DNA of 64,000 nucleotides from Flavobacterium sp. HTF. GTDB taxonomy: Bacteria > Bacteroidota > Bacteroidia > Flavobacteriales > Flavobacteriaceae. Below are positions 8,680 through 17,342 of this stretch, in pieces (the stretch's first letter is position 1; each line of letters opens with the position of its first letter). The translations under genes were made by a program, and so were the position numbers. The stretch is from contig NZ_QETH01000002.1 in the NCBI RefSeq assembly GCF_003105115.1, positions 89,433 through 153,432 of the forward strand. Reading direction: 5' to 3'. The notes beneath the pieces were generated by a model. It searched no databases and was not told the origin of the DNA. It saw nothing but the letters and a program-made list of their open reading frames with translations.

Positions 8680-9642
8680 ATGTTTAAAAAACTTTTTGGA
8701 TCTCTAACAGGAGACAATAAACAGGAAAATCAAAATTACGAGCAGCCACAAACATCAAACGATAGTTACGAAGATGATTATGAAAACGAATATCAGGAAG
8801 CAGAATACGATCCTGAAACACTTCACGGAACTCATTATGAAGTAGAAGATTTTGATAATGAAGTAGCCAGAAGAGCCGAAGCATGGATTCAGGACGAAAG
8901 TGACAATGGTGAAAACCTGGATGAAAAAGACATTCAAAACATCTATTTTAACTACAGAAGAGACGTTTATAAAGAATGGAATAACTGCGATTCTGACCAA
9001 ATGATCCGATTTGAGCATGCTAATTCATTAAAATATACCGGCATACAAACTTCCGGATTTGTAAAAGTAGATGAAAACAATCCGTTTTTAGAACCGGTTC
9101 ACGGAGTAGATTTAAGAACTTACACCGCATTATGCCTTAAAATAAGTGCCGGAGTTGATTATCTTGAGGTTTGTAAAGCAATGGGATTTGAACCGGTAAT
9201 CTGGGAAGAATTAAACACAATCTGGCCTCAGCGTATGGGAGAAGATACTTCTTTTACCGTAACAACCTTATTTGGTCAGTATTATGCAGAGAACGTAACC
9301 GTTCCGCAATTAGAAAACCTTAAAGCAGAAATATCAGCAGAAGGACAGGCAAATCTTGACAGAATCAAAACTGACCGTTATTTCTATGAAGAACTTGCCG
9401 GAGCAAGACAGGCTGCTTACGAATACGGAATCGATGGCGCACAATGGATTTTGGAAAACTACGGAATCAATCTGGCAGATTTTCAATCGGTTGCGATGCA
9501 ATGGATGACCGAACAAAACCAAAACTGGAACTCAGAAGAAATTATAGAGTTTTCAAACTATCAGCAGGAAAAACAAAAAGAATATGCTGCTAAATTTGCT
9601 GCCGAGCAAGGCGGTAATATCGCTGATGATGTAGAATTCTAA
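8680..9642 (+). CDS. Conserved protein, possibly DUF6620 family
   Basis: 320 residues. The N-terminus (1-70) is low-complexity and very acidic and polar (many Asp, Glu, Asn, Gln, Tyr). It is followed by a predicted globular helical domain with NPFLEPVHGVDLRTYTAL, a helix with KAMGFEPVIWEELN, and the short segment FTVTTLFGQYYAEN. From memory this globular part resembles DUF6620, whose function is unknown. A family search would settle that. It is the last gene of the four-gene operon and is followed by a strong terminator at 9664. The disordered acidic lead suggests a binding tether. Confidence 0.65.
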   Translation: MFKKLFGSLTGDNKQENQNYEQPQTSNDSYEDDYENEYQEAEYDPETLHGTHYEVEDFDNEVARRAEAWIQDESDNGENLDEKDIQNIYFNYRRDVYKEWNNCDSDQMIRFEHANSLKYTGIQTSGFVKVDENNPFLEPVHGVDLRTYTALCLKISAGVDYLEVCKAMGFEPVIWEELNTIWPQRMGEDTSFTVTTLFGQYYAENVTVPQLENLKAEISAEGQANLDRIKTDRYFYEELAGARQAAYEYGIDGAQWILENYGINLADFQSVAMQWMTEQNQNWNSEEIIEFSNYQQEKQKEYAAKFAAEQGGNIADDVEF

Positions 9643-9663
9643 TTTGATTAAAACATTCTGTGT

Positions 9664-9701
9664 AAAATCGGCTAAGAATAAATCTTAGCCGATTTTTTTA
9701 T
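9664..9701 (+). terminator. Rho-independent terminator of the SPFH/SHOCT operon
   Basis: The perfect stem AAATCGGCTAAGA / TCTTAGCCGATTT around a six-base loop (ATAAA region) is followed by seven T, about 20 bases after the stop. Confidence 0.92.
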
Positions 9702-9776
9702 TGATAAAAGAATTATTTTTATTGTTTATCAATAAATTTTTATTATTTTTGATTTCATTATCTAAACTTATCAATC

Positions 9777-10319
9777 ATGGAAATCAAAATTACCACCAAG
9801 CAAATACTTATGGTATTGCATATCCTTTCCTGGATAATTTTCATAGGCTTGTGTATCGAAGCCGGATCTTATATCTCTAATGGTATTTTTACATTGACAG
9901 TACATCCGCAGAATGCAGGATATTTAGAGTTATTACATCTTTATGAATTTGATGCCGGACGTTATGTACAGGAACTGATTCTTCTTACTATCATAGCAGT
10001 AATAAAAGCTGTAATGTTCTATCAGATTGTAAAAATCCTCTACAATAAAAAACTAAACGTATTACAGCCCTTTAATAGTGAAATGGGGCGTTTTATATTT
10101 AATCTCTCTTATCTCGCTATTGGTATTGGCTTATTTTCTTACTGGACTGTGAGCTTTAATAAATGGTTGGTGAATCAAAATGTAAAAATGCCAAATATAG
10201 AAAACCTTCATATTGGCGGTGCAGATGTCTGGATTTTTATGGGGATCGTATTGTTAGTAATCGCTCAGATTTTTAAGAGAGGAATTGAGATTCAGTCAGA
10301 AAACGAATTAACCATTTAA
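9777..10319 (+). CDS. DUF2975 membrane protein
   Basis: 180 residues with four predicted membrane helices: about 12-34, 62-84, 102-124 and 150-168. The pattern matches DUF2975 (KQILMVLHILSWIIFIGL at the start, YLAIGIGLF later). Such proteins are nearly always paired with a small XRE-type regulator, as here: the regulator starts 9 bases downstream. The pair is widespread in Firmicutes and Bacteroidota (YoaS/YozG-like). Its function is unknown; a membrane sensor controlling, or controlled by, the regulator is a reasonable guess. Confidence 0.75.
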   Translation: MEIKITTKQILMVLHILSWIIFIGLCIEAGSYISNGIFTLTVHPQNAGYLELLHLYEFDAGRYVQELILLTIIAVIKAVMFYQIVKILYNKKLNVLQPFNSEMGRFIFNLSYLAIGIGLFSYWTVSFNKWLVNQNVKMPNIENLHIGGADVWIFMGIVLLVIAQIFKRGIEIQSENELTI

Positions 10320-10328
10320 ACATACAAT

Positions 10329-10538
10329 ATGCCCATTATAGTAAATTTGGACGTGATGATGGCCAAAAGAAAAATGTCATTAAATGAACTTTCAGAAAAA
10401 GTGGATCTGACTTTGTCGAATCTGTCAATTTTGAAAACCGGAAAAGCAAAAGCAGTTCGTTTCAGTACACTCGAAGCTATTTGTAAAGTATTGGACTGTC
10501 AGCCCGGTGACATTCTGGAATACGTTCCTGATAAATAA
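10329..10538 (+). CDS. Small XRE-family (Cro/C1-type) regulator, YozG-like
   Basis: 69 residues consisting of just one helix-turn-helix domain: MMAKRKMSLNELSEKVDLT, then the recognition helix NLSILKTGKA, then LEAICKVLDCQPGDILEY, which is the standard end of this family. It is co-transcribed with the DUF2975 gene 9 bases upstream. It probably binds DNA as a dimer and may autoregulate the pair. There is no separate effector domain, so any signal would come through the membrane partner. Confidence 0.85.
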   Translation: MPIIVNLDVMMAKRKMSLNELSEKVDLTLSNLSILKTGKAKAVRFSTLEAICKVLDCQPGDILEYVPDK

Positions 10539-10637
10539 ATATGTAAAATTATTCCGAAAATACAATCTTTGCTTTTAGGTATGTAACTTTTTATGAAGTT
10601 GGCTACTAACTATTTAGTTTAACAAAAAAAGCAATTC

Positions 10638-11792
10638 ATGAAAAAAATTTCAAGACGTTCGTTTGTTAATAAATTCGGAGTCGGATTAGGAGCATCTGTT
10701 GTTATAACCACACTTCCCTCCTTTCTGACAGCACCGGAAAGTTCTAAAAAGCTTTATACCGGAAAAAAAATAAACATCGCGCTCTGCGGTTTGGGAAATT
10801 ATGCCTCAATGTTAGCCGAAGGGATTGAAGTATCTGAATATTGCCATCTCGCCGGAATCGTTACCGGAACTCCTTCAAAAGCAGAAAAATGGAAAGCCAA
10901 ATATAATATCCCCGAAAAAAATAGCTACAATTATGAGAATTTTGACGAAATAAAAAACAATTCCGATATTGATCTGGTGTACATCGTGATGCCAAACGGT
11001 TTGCATAAAGAATATACCATTCGTTCGGCAAAAGCGGGAAAAAATGTTATCACAGAAAAACCAATGGCAGTATCTGTAAAAGACTGCGAAGAAATGATAA
11101 AAGCCTGCAATGACAATAATGTACAACTGGCAGTTGGATATCGTTTACACTACGAACCTTATCACCTGGAATTAAAAAGATTAGGACAACAAAAAGTTTT
11201 CGGCCAAATACGATTTATTGAAGCTTCAGTTGGTTATAAAACATATGACACTCTGGATACCAAAACCATTGTCGATAAAAATGATCGCAGTGAATGGCGA
11301 TTGAATAAAAAATTATCCGGCGGTGGTCCTTTAATGGATTTAGGGATTTATTGCATCCAGGCCAGCCGATATGTTTTGGGAGAAGAACCAATTGCAGTTA
11401 CGGCCCAATTTGGGCATATAAATGATAAAAACAGGTTTTCGGAAACAGAAGAAAGTATATCATGGCAAATGGAATTTCCTGGTGGAGCGACCGCCAATTG
11501 TAATACTTCCTGCGGTTTTTATATTGATCGATTTTATGCCACTGCAGATGAAGGTTTTTTTCAATTGAGTCCGGCCTTAAGTTATGGCCCTTTTGAAGGT
11601 AAAACATCTGAAAAGGAATTAAAATTTCCGGTAATAAATCAGCAAAAAACGCAACTCGATGAAATTTGCAAAGTCTTATTGGAAAATAAAAAACTGCCCA
11701 ATCACATTACCGGCGAAGAAGGATTAAAGGACATTAAAGTGATCAATGCCATTTACAAAGCTGCAGAAACAGGAAAGAAAGTTTTTTTATAA
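10638..11792 (+). CDS. Tat-exported Gfo/Idh/MocA-family oxidoreductase
   Basis: 384 residues. The N-terminus has a twin-arginine signal (SRRSFVNK followed by a hydrophobic stretch to about residue 32), so the enzyme is exported folded, with its cofactor. The Rossmann NAD(P) fold starts at INIALCGLGNYA. The family motif EKPMAV lies at about 140-145, and the C-terminal alpha/beta domain includes GGGPLMDLGIYCIQ. Substrates of this family are mostly sugars or polyols; several Tat-exported members resemble glucose-fructose oxidoreductase. Neighbouring genes give no clue to the substrate. It stands alone. Confidence 0.83.
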   Translation: MKKISRRSFVNKFGVGLGASVVITTLPSFLTAPESSKKLYTGKKINIALCGLGNYASMLAEGIEVSEYCHLAGIVTGTPSKAEKWKAKYNIPEKNSYNYENFDEIKNNSDIDLVYIVMPNGLHKEYTIRSAKAGKNVITEKPMAVSVKDCEEMIKACNDNNVQLAVGYRLHYEPYHLELKRLGQQKVFGQIRFIEASVGYKTYDTLDTKTIVDKNDRSEWRLNKKLSGGGPLMDLGIYCIQASRYVLGEEPIAVTAQFGHINDKNRFSETEESISWQMEFPGGATANCNTSCGFYIDRFYATADEGFFQLSPALSYGPFEGKTSEKELKFPVINQQKTQLDEICKVLLENKKLPNHITGEEGLKDIKVINAIYKAAETGKKVFL

Positions 11793-11920
11793 AGAAATTC
11801 CAGTTTTGAAATAGTAAAATTTTTATTCAAAAACAGTACGAATTATGCTTAATTTTAAGCAACCTTTTACTTCAGTTGTTATCTGTAAAAGAACACGAAC
11901 TTATAATCCAGTCCGACTTC

Positions 11921-12316
11921 ATGAAAAATTTTGCTTATATATTGACACTATTTGTTTTGGTTTCCTGCAGCAGTACAAAGACTGTTGCTTCTTCTGAAAA
12001 TTCATTAAACGGAAAATGGAACTGGGTCAGCTCGACTGGCGGCTTTATAGGTTCAACCCTTACGCCTGCCTCAGAGAAAAAAACAATGACAATTGAGATT
12101 TCCAAATCAACGATTAAAAGATTTGAAAACGGAAAACTGATTTCTGAAAATGACTTTTCTGTAGAAACCGGAAATTCAATTTACGGCAATGACAAAAAAA
12201 TGATCGTTTACAAAAACGACGCTCCTAAGCAATCTTTTGAGATTAAAGACAATGTTTTATATTTAAACGATGAATGCCACGATTGTTATCAGTCACAATA
12301 TGTTCGTGTAAAATAA
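11921..12316 (+). CDS. Small lipoprotein of unknown function
   Basis: 131 residues from the ATG at 11921. An in-frame ATG 45 bases upstream exists, but the downstream start gives a textbook lipoprotein signal (hydrophobic core, lipobox LVSC with Cys16, then SSTKT) and is preferred. The mature part carries a lipocalin-like opening (NGKWNWVSSTGGF) and ends in a CHDC pair that could bind a metal or form a disulfide. I know no precise family. The gene is 7 bases before the arginase-family gene and is probably co-transcribed. Confidence 0.7.
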   Translation: MKNFAYILTLFVLVSCSSTKTVASSENSLNGKWNWVSSTGGFIGSTLTPASEKKTMTIEISKSTIKRFENGKLISENDFSVETGNSIYGNDKKMIVYKNDAPKQSFEIKDNVLYLNDECHDCYQSQYVRVK

Positions 12317-12323
12317 AATTAAT

Positions 12324-13217
12324 ATGGAAGTCTGTATTATTGAATTTCCGTCTAATCTGGGCTTAAAAGAACCGCAACCGGGAAAAGAACCCGGAGTAAA
12401 ATATTTACCGGATTTTTTGCAAAAACACAACCTGCATAGTATTCTCAATCCGGAGAATATTGTGCGGCTTGATGCCCCGGACTATTCTAATGTAAGAGAT
12501 GCTGAAACAAAGATTCTTAATTCAGATTCCTTAATCGAATATTCAATTCAACAGGCCGGGTTAATTAGCAAAACATTTGATAATAATCAATTTCCGTTTA
12601 TTCTTGGCGGAGACTGCAGCATACTTCTGGGAGCAGCAATTGCCTTAAAACAAAAAGGAAATTACGGATTATTTTACCTTGACGGACATACCGATTTTAT
12701 GGACATTTCCTTGTCTGAAACCGGCGGCGTTGGCGGAATGGCAGCCTCAATTGTAACCGGAAACGGTCATAAAAAATTAACCGATATTTTAGGTTTGATT
12801 CCTTACATCAAAGAAGAAAACCTCTGGTGCGTGGGCAACCGAGAGTACGATGACGAATATGAAAATGAAATTCGCAACTCAGACGCAACGTATATCAGCC
12901 TTGATGAATTGAGAAAAAGAGGAATCTCAAAATGTACAGCATCGTTTCTTTCTGAAATTGAAAACAAAAATCTGGATGGTTTCTGGCTTCATATCGATGT
13001 TGATGTTCTAAATGATGAAATAATGCCCTGCGTTGACAGCCGGACTCCCGATGGTTTAACTTACAATGAATTTAATGAACTGACTTTAGCCTTGTTCAAA
13101 AGCAATAAACTTGCCGGACTTGAAATAACGATTCTCGATCCGGATTTAGACAAAACCGGAGAATACACGAATGCTTTTGTAACCCATTTGACATCAGCTT
13201 TCAATAAGGCAAAATAA
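12324..13217 (+). CDS. Arginase/agmatinase-family hydrolase
   Basis: 297 residues, cytoplasmic. The ureohydrolase metal site shows three motifs: GGDCS (about 94-98), DGHTDF (about 120-125) and HIDVDVLND (about 223-231). In classical arginases the first is GGDHS, whose His binds manganese; here it is Cys, a variant I recall from other family members. The later Asp/His ligands are kept. Substrate (arginine, agmatine, formimidoylglutamate or proclavaminate type) cannot be told. The N-terminal segment with LGLKEPQPGKEPGVKYLP fits the family. Confidence 0.8.
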   Translation: MEVCIIEFPSNLGLKEPQPGKEPGVKYLPDFLQKHNLHSILNPENIVRLDAPDYSNVRDAETKILNSDSLIEYSIQQAGLISKTFDNNQFPFILGGDCSILLGAAIALKQKGNYGLFYLDGHTDFMDISLSETGGVGGMAASIVTGNGHKKLTDILGLIPYIKEENLWCVGNREYDDEYENEIRNSDATYISLDELRKRGISKCTASFLSEIENKNLDGFWLHIDVDVLNDEIMPCVDSRTPDGLTYNEFNELTLALFKSNKLAGLEITILDPDLDKTGEYTNAFVTHLTSAFNKAK

Positions 13218-13288
13218 TTAGTACCGGGATTTTTCTTATTTTCGTAAGACAAAGAAAAAATTTCCGGAACATTTCTATTAAAATTGCC

Positions 13289-13882
13289 ATGAATATTCTA
13301 ATAGTTTACAGTCATCCAAGTCAGAAATCCTATACTTTTCAGGTTTTAAAACAATTGAAATCCTTAATTCTAAAACAAAACTGGAACCTTGAAATTTCGG
13401 ATTTGTATGAAATGAATTTCGAAAGTGATATGTCTGAAAATGAATATGAACGAGAAGGTTTTATAAAAAGAGAACTTCCTGTTTCTGAAGATGTTCTGGC
13501 AGAGCACCAGAAAATTGAAAACGCAGACTGCATTATCTTTTTATATCCGGTCTGGTGGAGCGATTGTCCGGCCAAACTCAAAGGCTGGTTTGACAGGGTT
13601 TATTCGGTTGGATATGCTTACGGACAAACCGAGAACTATAAAAAAATGAAAACCATACCAAATGGAATCGTAATCTGTACAGCAGGACATCCAAACGAAT
13701 TTTTAGAAGAAATCGGAATTGCACAAAGCATGCAAAACATTATGCTCGATGACAGACTCGGCAAACGTTTCGACAATAAAGAGATGCTTATTCTGGGCGG
13801 AACCCTGGAACTGGAAAAAGTGATGGAAAAACATATGAAGGAAATTGAAAATATGGTGGAGAAAATTAAACAGAGTTACTAA
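13289..13882 (+). CDS. NAD(P)H-dependent oxidoreductase (flavodoxin-like fold)
   Basis: 197 residues. It matches the NQO1/KefF/MdaB group: an FMN or FAD phosphate-binding loop in MNILIVYSHPSQKSYT, the segment IIFLYPVWWSDCPAKLKGW, then FDRVYSVGYAYG. These flavoproteins reduce quinones or nitro compounds by two electrons. It is predicted cytoplasmic and homodimeric. A possible -7 element TATTTTCG lies at 13237-13244. The gene stands alone after the arginase-family gene. Confidence 0.83.
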   Translation: MNILIVYSHPSQKSYTFQVLKQLKSLILKQNWNLEISDLYEMNFESDMSENEYEREGFIKRELPVSEDVLAEHQKIENADCIIFLYPVWWSDCPAKLKGWFDRVYSVGYAYGQTENYKKMKTIPNGIVICTAGHPNEFLEEIGIAQSMQNIMLDDRLGKRFDNKEMLILGGTLELEKVMEKHMKEIENMVEKIKQSY

Positions 13883-14023
13883 AAATGAAAAAAAATAAGA
13901 TTAGAGTTTATCACTTATTCTGGGCTGTTGCTATAATCGTTTTATAATTGGGAGTAATTGAGAAAGAATAAAATTTACTCTTAATGACAGGATTGGACTT
14001 ATTTTGTTTAGTTCTCTTTTTTT

Positions 14024-14067
14024 GTCATTCTGAGGAACGAAGAATCTTCGTTACAGGATCGACAAAG
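14024..14067. repeat. Inverted copy of the 57-58 bp repeat unit
   Basis: GTCATTCTGAGGAACGAAG and the bases after it are the reverse complement of a unit of the array at 14107 (variant with the AACGAAGATTCTT joint). It sits about 40 bases left of the first direct unit, so RNA crossing this point could form a long hairpin. Confidence 0.85.
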
Positions 14068-14106
14068 AAATGATTTTAGATTGCGTAGCTGCTTACGAAG
14101 ATTCTT

Positions 14107-14584
14107 CGTTCCTCAGAATGACAAGATTGAGGCTACTTTGTGGATCCTGCTAGTGAGATTACTTCGTTCCTCAGAATGACAAGATTGAGGTTACTTCGTG
14201 GATCCTGCAACGAAGATTCTTCGTTCTTCAGAATGACAAGATTGAGGTTACTTTGTGGATCCTGCAACGAAGATTCTTCGTTCCTCAGAATGACAAGATT
14301 GAGGTTACTTTGTGGATCCTGCTAGTGAGATTACTTCGTTCCTCAGAATGACAAGATTGAGGTTACTTTGTGGATCCTGCTAGTGAGATTACTTCGTTCC
14401 TCAGAATGACAAGATTGAGGTTACTTTGTGGATCCTGCTAGTGAGATTACTTCGTTCCTCGCAATGACAAGATTGCGGTTGTTTTGTGGATCCTGCTAGT
14501 AAGATTGCTTCGTTCCTCAGAATGACAAGATTGCGATTACTTTGTGGATCCTGGTAGTGAGATTTCTTAGTTTCTCGCAATGAC
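14107..14584. repeat. Tandem array of a 57-58 bp unit (8 copies plus a decayed ninth)
   Basis: Units begin at 14107, 14165, 14222, 14279, 14337, 14395, 14453 and 14511, with a diverged one near 14569. Each starts CGTTCCTCAGAATGACAAG and contains GTGGATCCTG. The spacing of 57 or 58 follows the joint used (AACGAAGATTCTT versus TAGTGAGATTACTT). This is the common Bacteroidota repeat whose translation gives CHCEERSN-like peptides. The short open frames over it on both strands are artefacts. It fills the 850-base space between genes at 13883 and 14734; the rest of that space holds nothing I can identify. Confidence 0.92.
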
Positions 14585-14734
14585 ACAGTTTGGCAAAATC
14601 TAAAATCTAAAATCTAAAGTCTACAATCTACAATCTAAAAACCTTCATCCCCGCTTTAGACTAAGACAATAGTAGATTTGGCTACAACTATTATATTGAT
14701 GTTGCACAACTTTGTATCATCAAAAAATAGATAT

Positions 14735-15631
14735 ATGAAAATTACAATTACAGGTTCTTTAGGGAACATCAGCAAGCCACTGGCTCAGGAGTTAGTGCAG
14801 AAAGGACATGAGATTACCATAATTTCGAGTAATCCTGAAAATCAAAAAGAGATTGAAGAATTAGGTGCAAAAGCAGCTATAGGTTCTGTAGAAGATATTA
14901 CGTTTTTAACCGATACTTTTAAAGGTTCAGACGCTGTGTACTGCATGATTCCAAGAGCGAATTATTTTGACCCTAATATGGATTTAGACGCTTTTACCCG
15001 CAACATCGGGAACAGTTATGCCGAAGCCATCAAAAAATCAGGTGTTAAAAAAGTGGTGTTTTTAAGCAGCATTGGGGCACATTTAGAAAAAAATTCAGGT
15101 ATTATTCAGCGTTATAATGAAATCGAAGCCGTACTGAATAAACTAACAGATGTATCAATTACTTTTATGCGACCGACCTCTTTCTTTTATAACGTTTTGG
15201 CTTATATTCCGATGATTAAGAATATTGGTGCTATAGCTGTTAATTATGGTGCTGAAAAAACAATTCCGTGGGTTTCTCCTTTGGATATTGCGTCTGCGAT
15301 TGCCGAAGAAATCACTGCTCCGCTTGACGGAAGAAAAATTCGCTATGTGACAAGTGAAGAACTGACAGGATATGAAACAGCACAAATTTTAGGAAACGCA
15401 ATCGGAAAACCGGATTTAAAATGGATTTTAACCTCTGACGAAGAATCCTTAAACGGATTATTAAATGCCGGAATGCAGCCAAAAATTGCAGCAGGTCTAA
15501 TCGAAATGTACGCCGGACTTTACAACGGTTTATTGGCCGAAGATTATAATCGTAATAAACCGGCTGAATTTGGAAAAACAAAAATGGCAGATTATGCAAA
15601 AGAATTTGCCTTAATTTATAATCAGAAATAA
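14735..15631 (+). CDS. NmrA-like NAD(P)-binding protein (atypical SDR)
   Basis: 298 residues from ATG 14735. A longer frame opens at 14678 but would prepend an unlikely hydrophobic stretch, and the Rossmann strand should start the protein. MKITITGSLGNISK is a Gly-rich dinucleotide loop, followed by IISSNPE, AVYCMIPR and the segment KKVVFLSSIGAH, as in NmrA and azoreductase-like QOR2 proteins. They reduce quinones or sense NADP redox state. The AraC regulator gene follows 12 bases downstream, which suggests that the pair forms one operon and that the regulator controls it. Confidence 0.82.
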   Translation: MKITITGSLGNISKPLAQELVQKGHEITIISSNPENQKEIEELGAKAAIGSVEDITFLTDTFKGSDAVYCMIPRANYFDPNMDLDAFTRNIGNSYAEAIKKSGVKKVVFLSSIGAHLEKNSGIIQRYNEIEAVLNKLTDVSITFMRPTSFFYNVLAYIPMIKNIGAIAVNYGAEKTIPWVSPLDIASAIAEEITAPLDGRKIRYVTSEELTGYETAQILGNAIGKPDLKWILTSDEESLNGLLNAGMQPKIAAGLIEMYAGLYNGLLAEDYNRNKPAEFGKTKMADYAKEFALIYNQK

Positions 15632-15643
15632 GTACCTTGTGCT

Positions 15644-16558
15644 ATGGCAAATTCTCAACCGCACCGGATAAAAAGTATCAGTGAATTTCACGAGTTTCGC
15701 GATCTGCCCAAACCGGAGCATCCGCTTGTCAGCGTTTATAATTTTGCAGATATCAAATATTTAAACGAGAATGAGCCGCAAAGCCTCATTCTCGATTTTT
15801 ATACGATTGCACTTAAGAGAAATGCAAATGCCATAATGCGGTACGGTCAGCAGGAATATGATTTTAAAGAAGGTGTTTTACTGTTTCTTTCTCCCGGTCA
15901 GGTTTTTTCGATAGAAGGAAATGCCGAATTGCAGCACTCAGGCTGGTCGCTATTGATTCACCCTGATTTTCTGTGGAATACTCCCCTTGCGCAGAAAATA
16001 AAACAATATGAATACTTTGGGTATTCGGTTTATGAAGCCTTACACCTTTCTGACAAAGAAGAAAAAATGATTATCGATATCATTCAGAATATCCGGAAAG
16101 AATATCAGTCTAATATTGACAAATTCAGTCAGGATGTTATAATTGCCCAGATAGAACTGCTCCTAACCTATTCTGAACGTTTTTACAACCGACAGTTTAT
16201 TACCCGGAAAATCAGCAGTCACGAGATTTTATCACGCCTGGAAAAACTGCTGGAAGACTATTTCAGCAGTGATTCTTTAGCAAAAAAAGGCTTACCGACA
16301 GTACAATATATTGCCGAAACTTTGAACCTTTCCCCAAATTATTTAAGCGGTTTGCTAAAATCACTTACAGGGCAAAGCACGCAACAGCACATTCACAATA
16401 AACTAATTGAAAAAGCAAAAGAAAAACTCTCCGTAACGAACTTATCCATTAGTGAAATTGCTTTTGAACTCGGTTTTGAGCATCATCAGTCTTTTAGTAA
16501 ATTATTCAAAACAAAAACGAATATTTCGCCTTTAGAATTCAGGCAATCTTTTAATTAA
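15644..16558 (+). CDS. AraC-family transcriptional regulator
   Basis: 304 residues. The N-terminal 180 residues form a cupin-like sensing domain (FKEGVLLFLSPGQVFSI). The C-terminal 100 hold the double helix-turn-helix of AraC/XylS: VQYIAETLNLSPNYLSGLLK as the first recognition unit and ISEIAFELGFEHHQSFSKLF as the second, closing with ISPLEFRQSF. It lies 12 bases after the NmrA-like gene, so it probably regulates that oxidoreductase in response to an electrophile, quinone or other small ligand, but the ligand is not visible from sequence. Confidence 0.88.
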   Translation: MANSQPHRIKSISEFHEFRDLPKPEHPLVSVYNFADIKYLNENEPQSLILDFYTIALKRNANAIMRYGQQEYDFKEGVLLFLSPGQVFSIEGNAELQHSGWSLLIHPDFLWNTPLAQKIKQYEYFGYSVYEALHLSDKEEKMIIDIIQNIRKEYQSNIDKFSQDVIIAQIELLLTYSERFYNRQFITRKISSHEILSRLEKLLEDYFSSDSLAKKGLPTVQYIAETLNLSPNYLSGLLKSLTGQSTQQHIHNKLIEKAKEKLSVTNLSISEIAFELGFEHHQSFSKLFKTKTNISPLEFRQSFN

Positions 16559-16614
16559 AGAAGTATTTTCATGTGCAATAATTTCATAAATTCGTTTCAA
16601 CAAAACGAAAAATT

Positions 16615-17028
16615 ATGAATCCCATTTTAAGAAATATCCTTGCCGTTATTGCCGGCCTTTTTATTGGAGGTGTTGTAAATAATATTCTTATTTTAATAAG
16701 CGGCTCCATAATTCCTGCTCCAAATGGCGCAGACGTTTCTACAAGAGAAGGATTGCTGGCAGCTATGCCTTTTTTTGAACCAAAGAATTTTATTTTTCCT
16801 TTTTTAGCACATGCACTAGGCACTTTTGCCGGATCGGGAACAGCCATAAAAATTGCAGTTAGCAACCAGACCAAATTAGCTTTTGTTGTGGGTGCATTCT
16901 TTTTATTGGCCGGTATCATTATGGTTACTATTCTTCCCTCTCCTGTTTGGTTTACTATTACAGATCTTGTGTTAGCTTATATACCAATGAGTTATCTGGC
17001 AGTGAAGCTATTTCGTAAAAAAGTATAA
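16615..17028 (+). CDS. Small multi-pass membrane protein
   Basis: 137 residues with four predicted membrane helices: about 7-29, 64-82, 88-108 and 112-130. No motif points to a named transporter, and I know only unnamed homologous proteins in Bacteroidota. A variant -7 box TAAATTCG (16587-16594) lies 20 bases before the ATG. The gene precedes an ArsR-like remnant by 19 bases, and the two may be co-transcribed. Confidence 0.6.
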   Translation: MNPILRNILAVIAGLFIGGVVNNILILISGSIIPAPNGADVSTREGLLAAMPFFEPKNFIFPFLAHALGTFAGSGTAIKIAVSNQTKLAFVVGAFFLLAGIIMVTILPSPVWFTITDLVLAYIPMSYLAVKLFRKKV

Positions 17029-17047
17029 ATTTTTTATTTTTTTCAGG

Positions 17048-17263
17048 ATGAACACAAAATCAACAAAATTAAAACCGGCAAAATTATGCTACGAACATAT
17101 TGGCGGAAAACTGGGTCAGCTCCTGTTGGAAAATTTTGCAGATAAAGCATGGATTGCCAAAAAAACTCCGACAGATAAGCATTTTTACATTACAGAATTG
17201 GGACAAAAAGAATTTACAAAACTGGGCATTGATATCAGTCAGATAAAATCAGAAGATTTATAA
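17048..17263 (+). CDS. Small protein resembling the C-terminal part of an ArsR-type regulator
   Basis: 71 residues. The segment KLCYEHIGGKLGQLLLENF, then WIAKK and YITELGQKEFTKLGI resembles the C-terminal half of a group of ArsR-family regulators, where CYDHLAGRLG and LTPxG segments are typical. The N-terminal winged-helix DNA-binding half is absent, and nothing upstream in any frame supplies it. It could be a genuine stand-alone domain, as this short form is seen in other Bacteroidota, or a remnant. Function unknown. Confidence 0.55.
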   Translation: MNTKSTKLKPAKLCYEHIGGKLGQLLLENFADKAWIAKKTPTDKHFYITELGQKEFTKLGIDISQIKSEDL

Positions 17264-17342
17264 TTCAGTCGTTTTAGGATTTTTTTACGAAAAAAGATAG
17301 CGACAATTTCTTACCTTAGTTAGCTTTTAAAATTTTAAAATC

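Noticed and set aside
14107..14584. CRISPR array
   Set aside because: Units of 57-58 bases repeat directly with no unique spacers and no cas genes nearby, so it is a tandem repeat.
14140..14586. Small genes on both strands over the tandem array
   Set aside because: Both reading frames consist only of the translated repeat (CHCEERSN-like peptides) and lack any independent coding signal.
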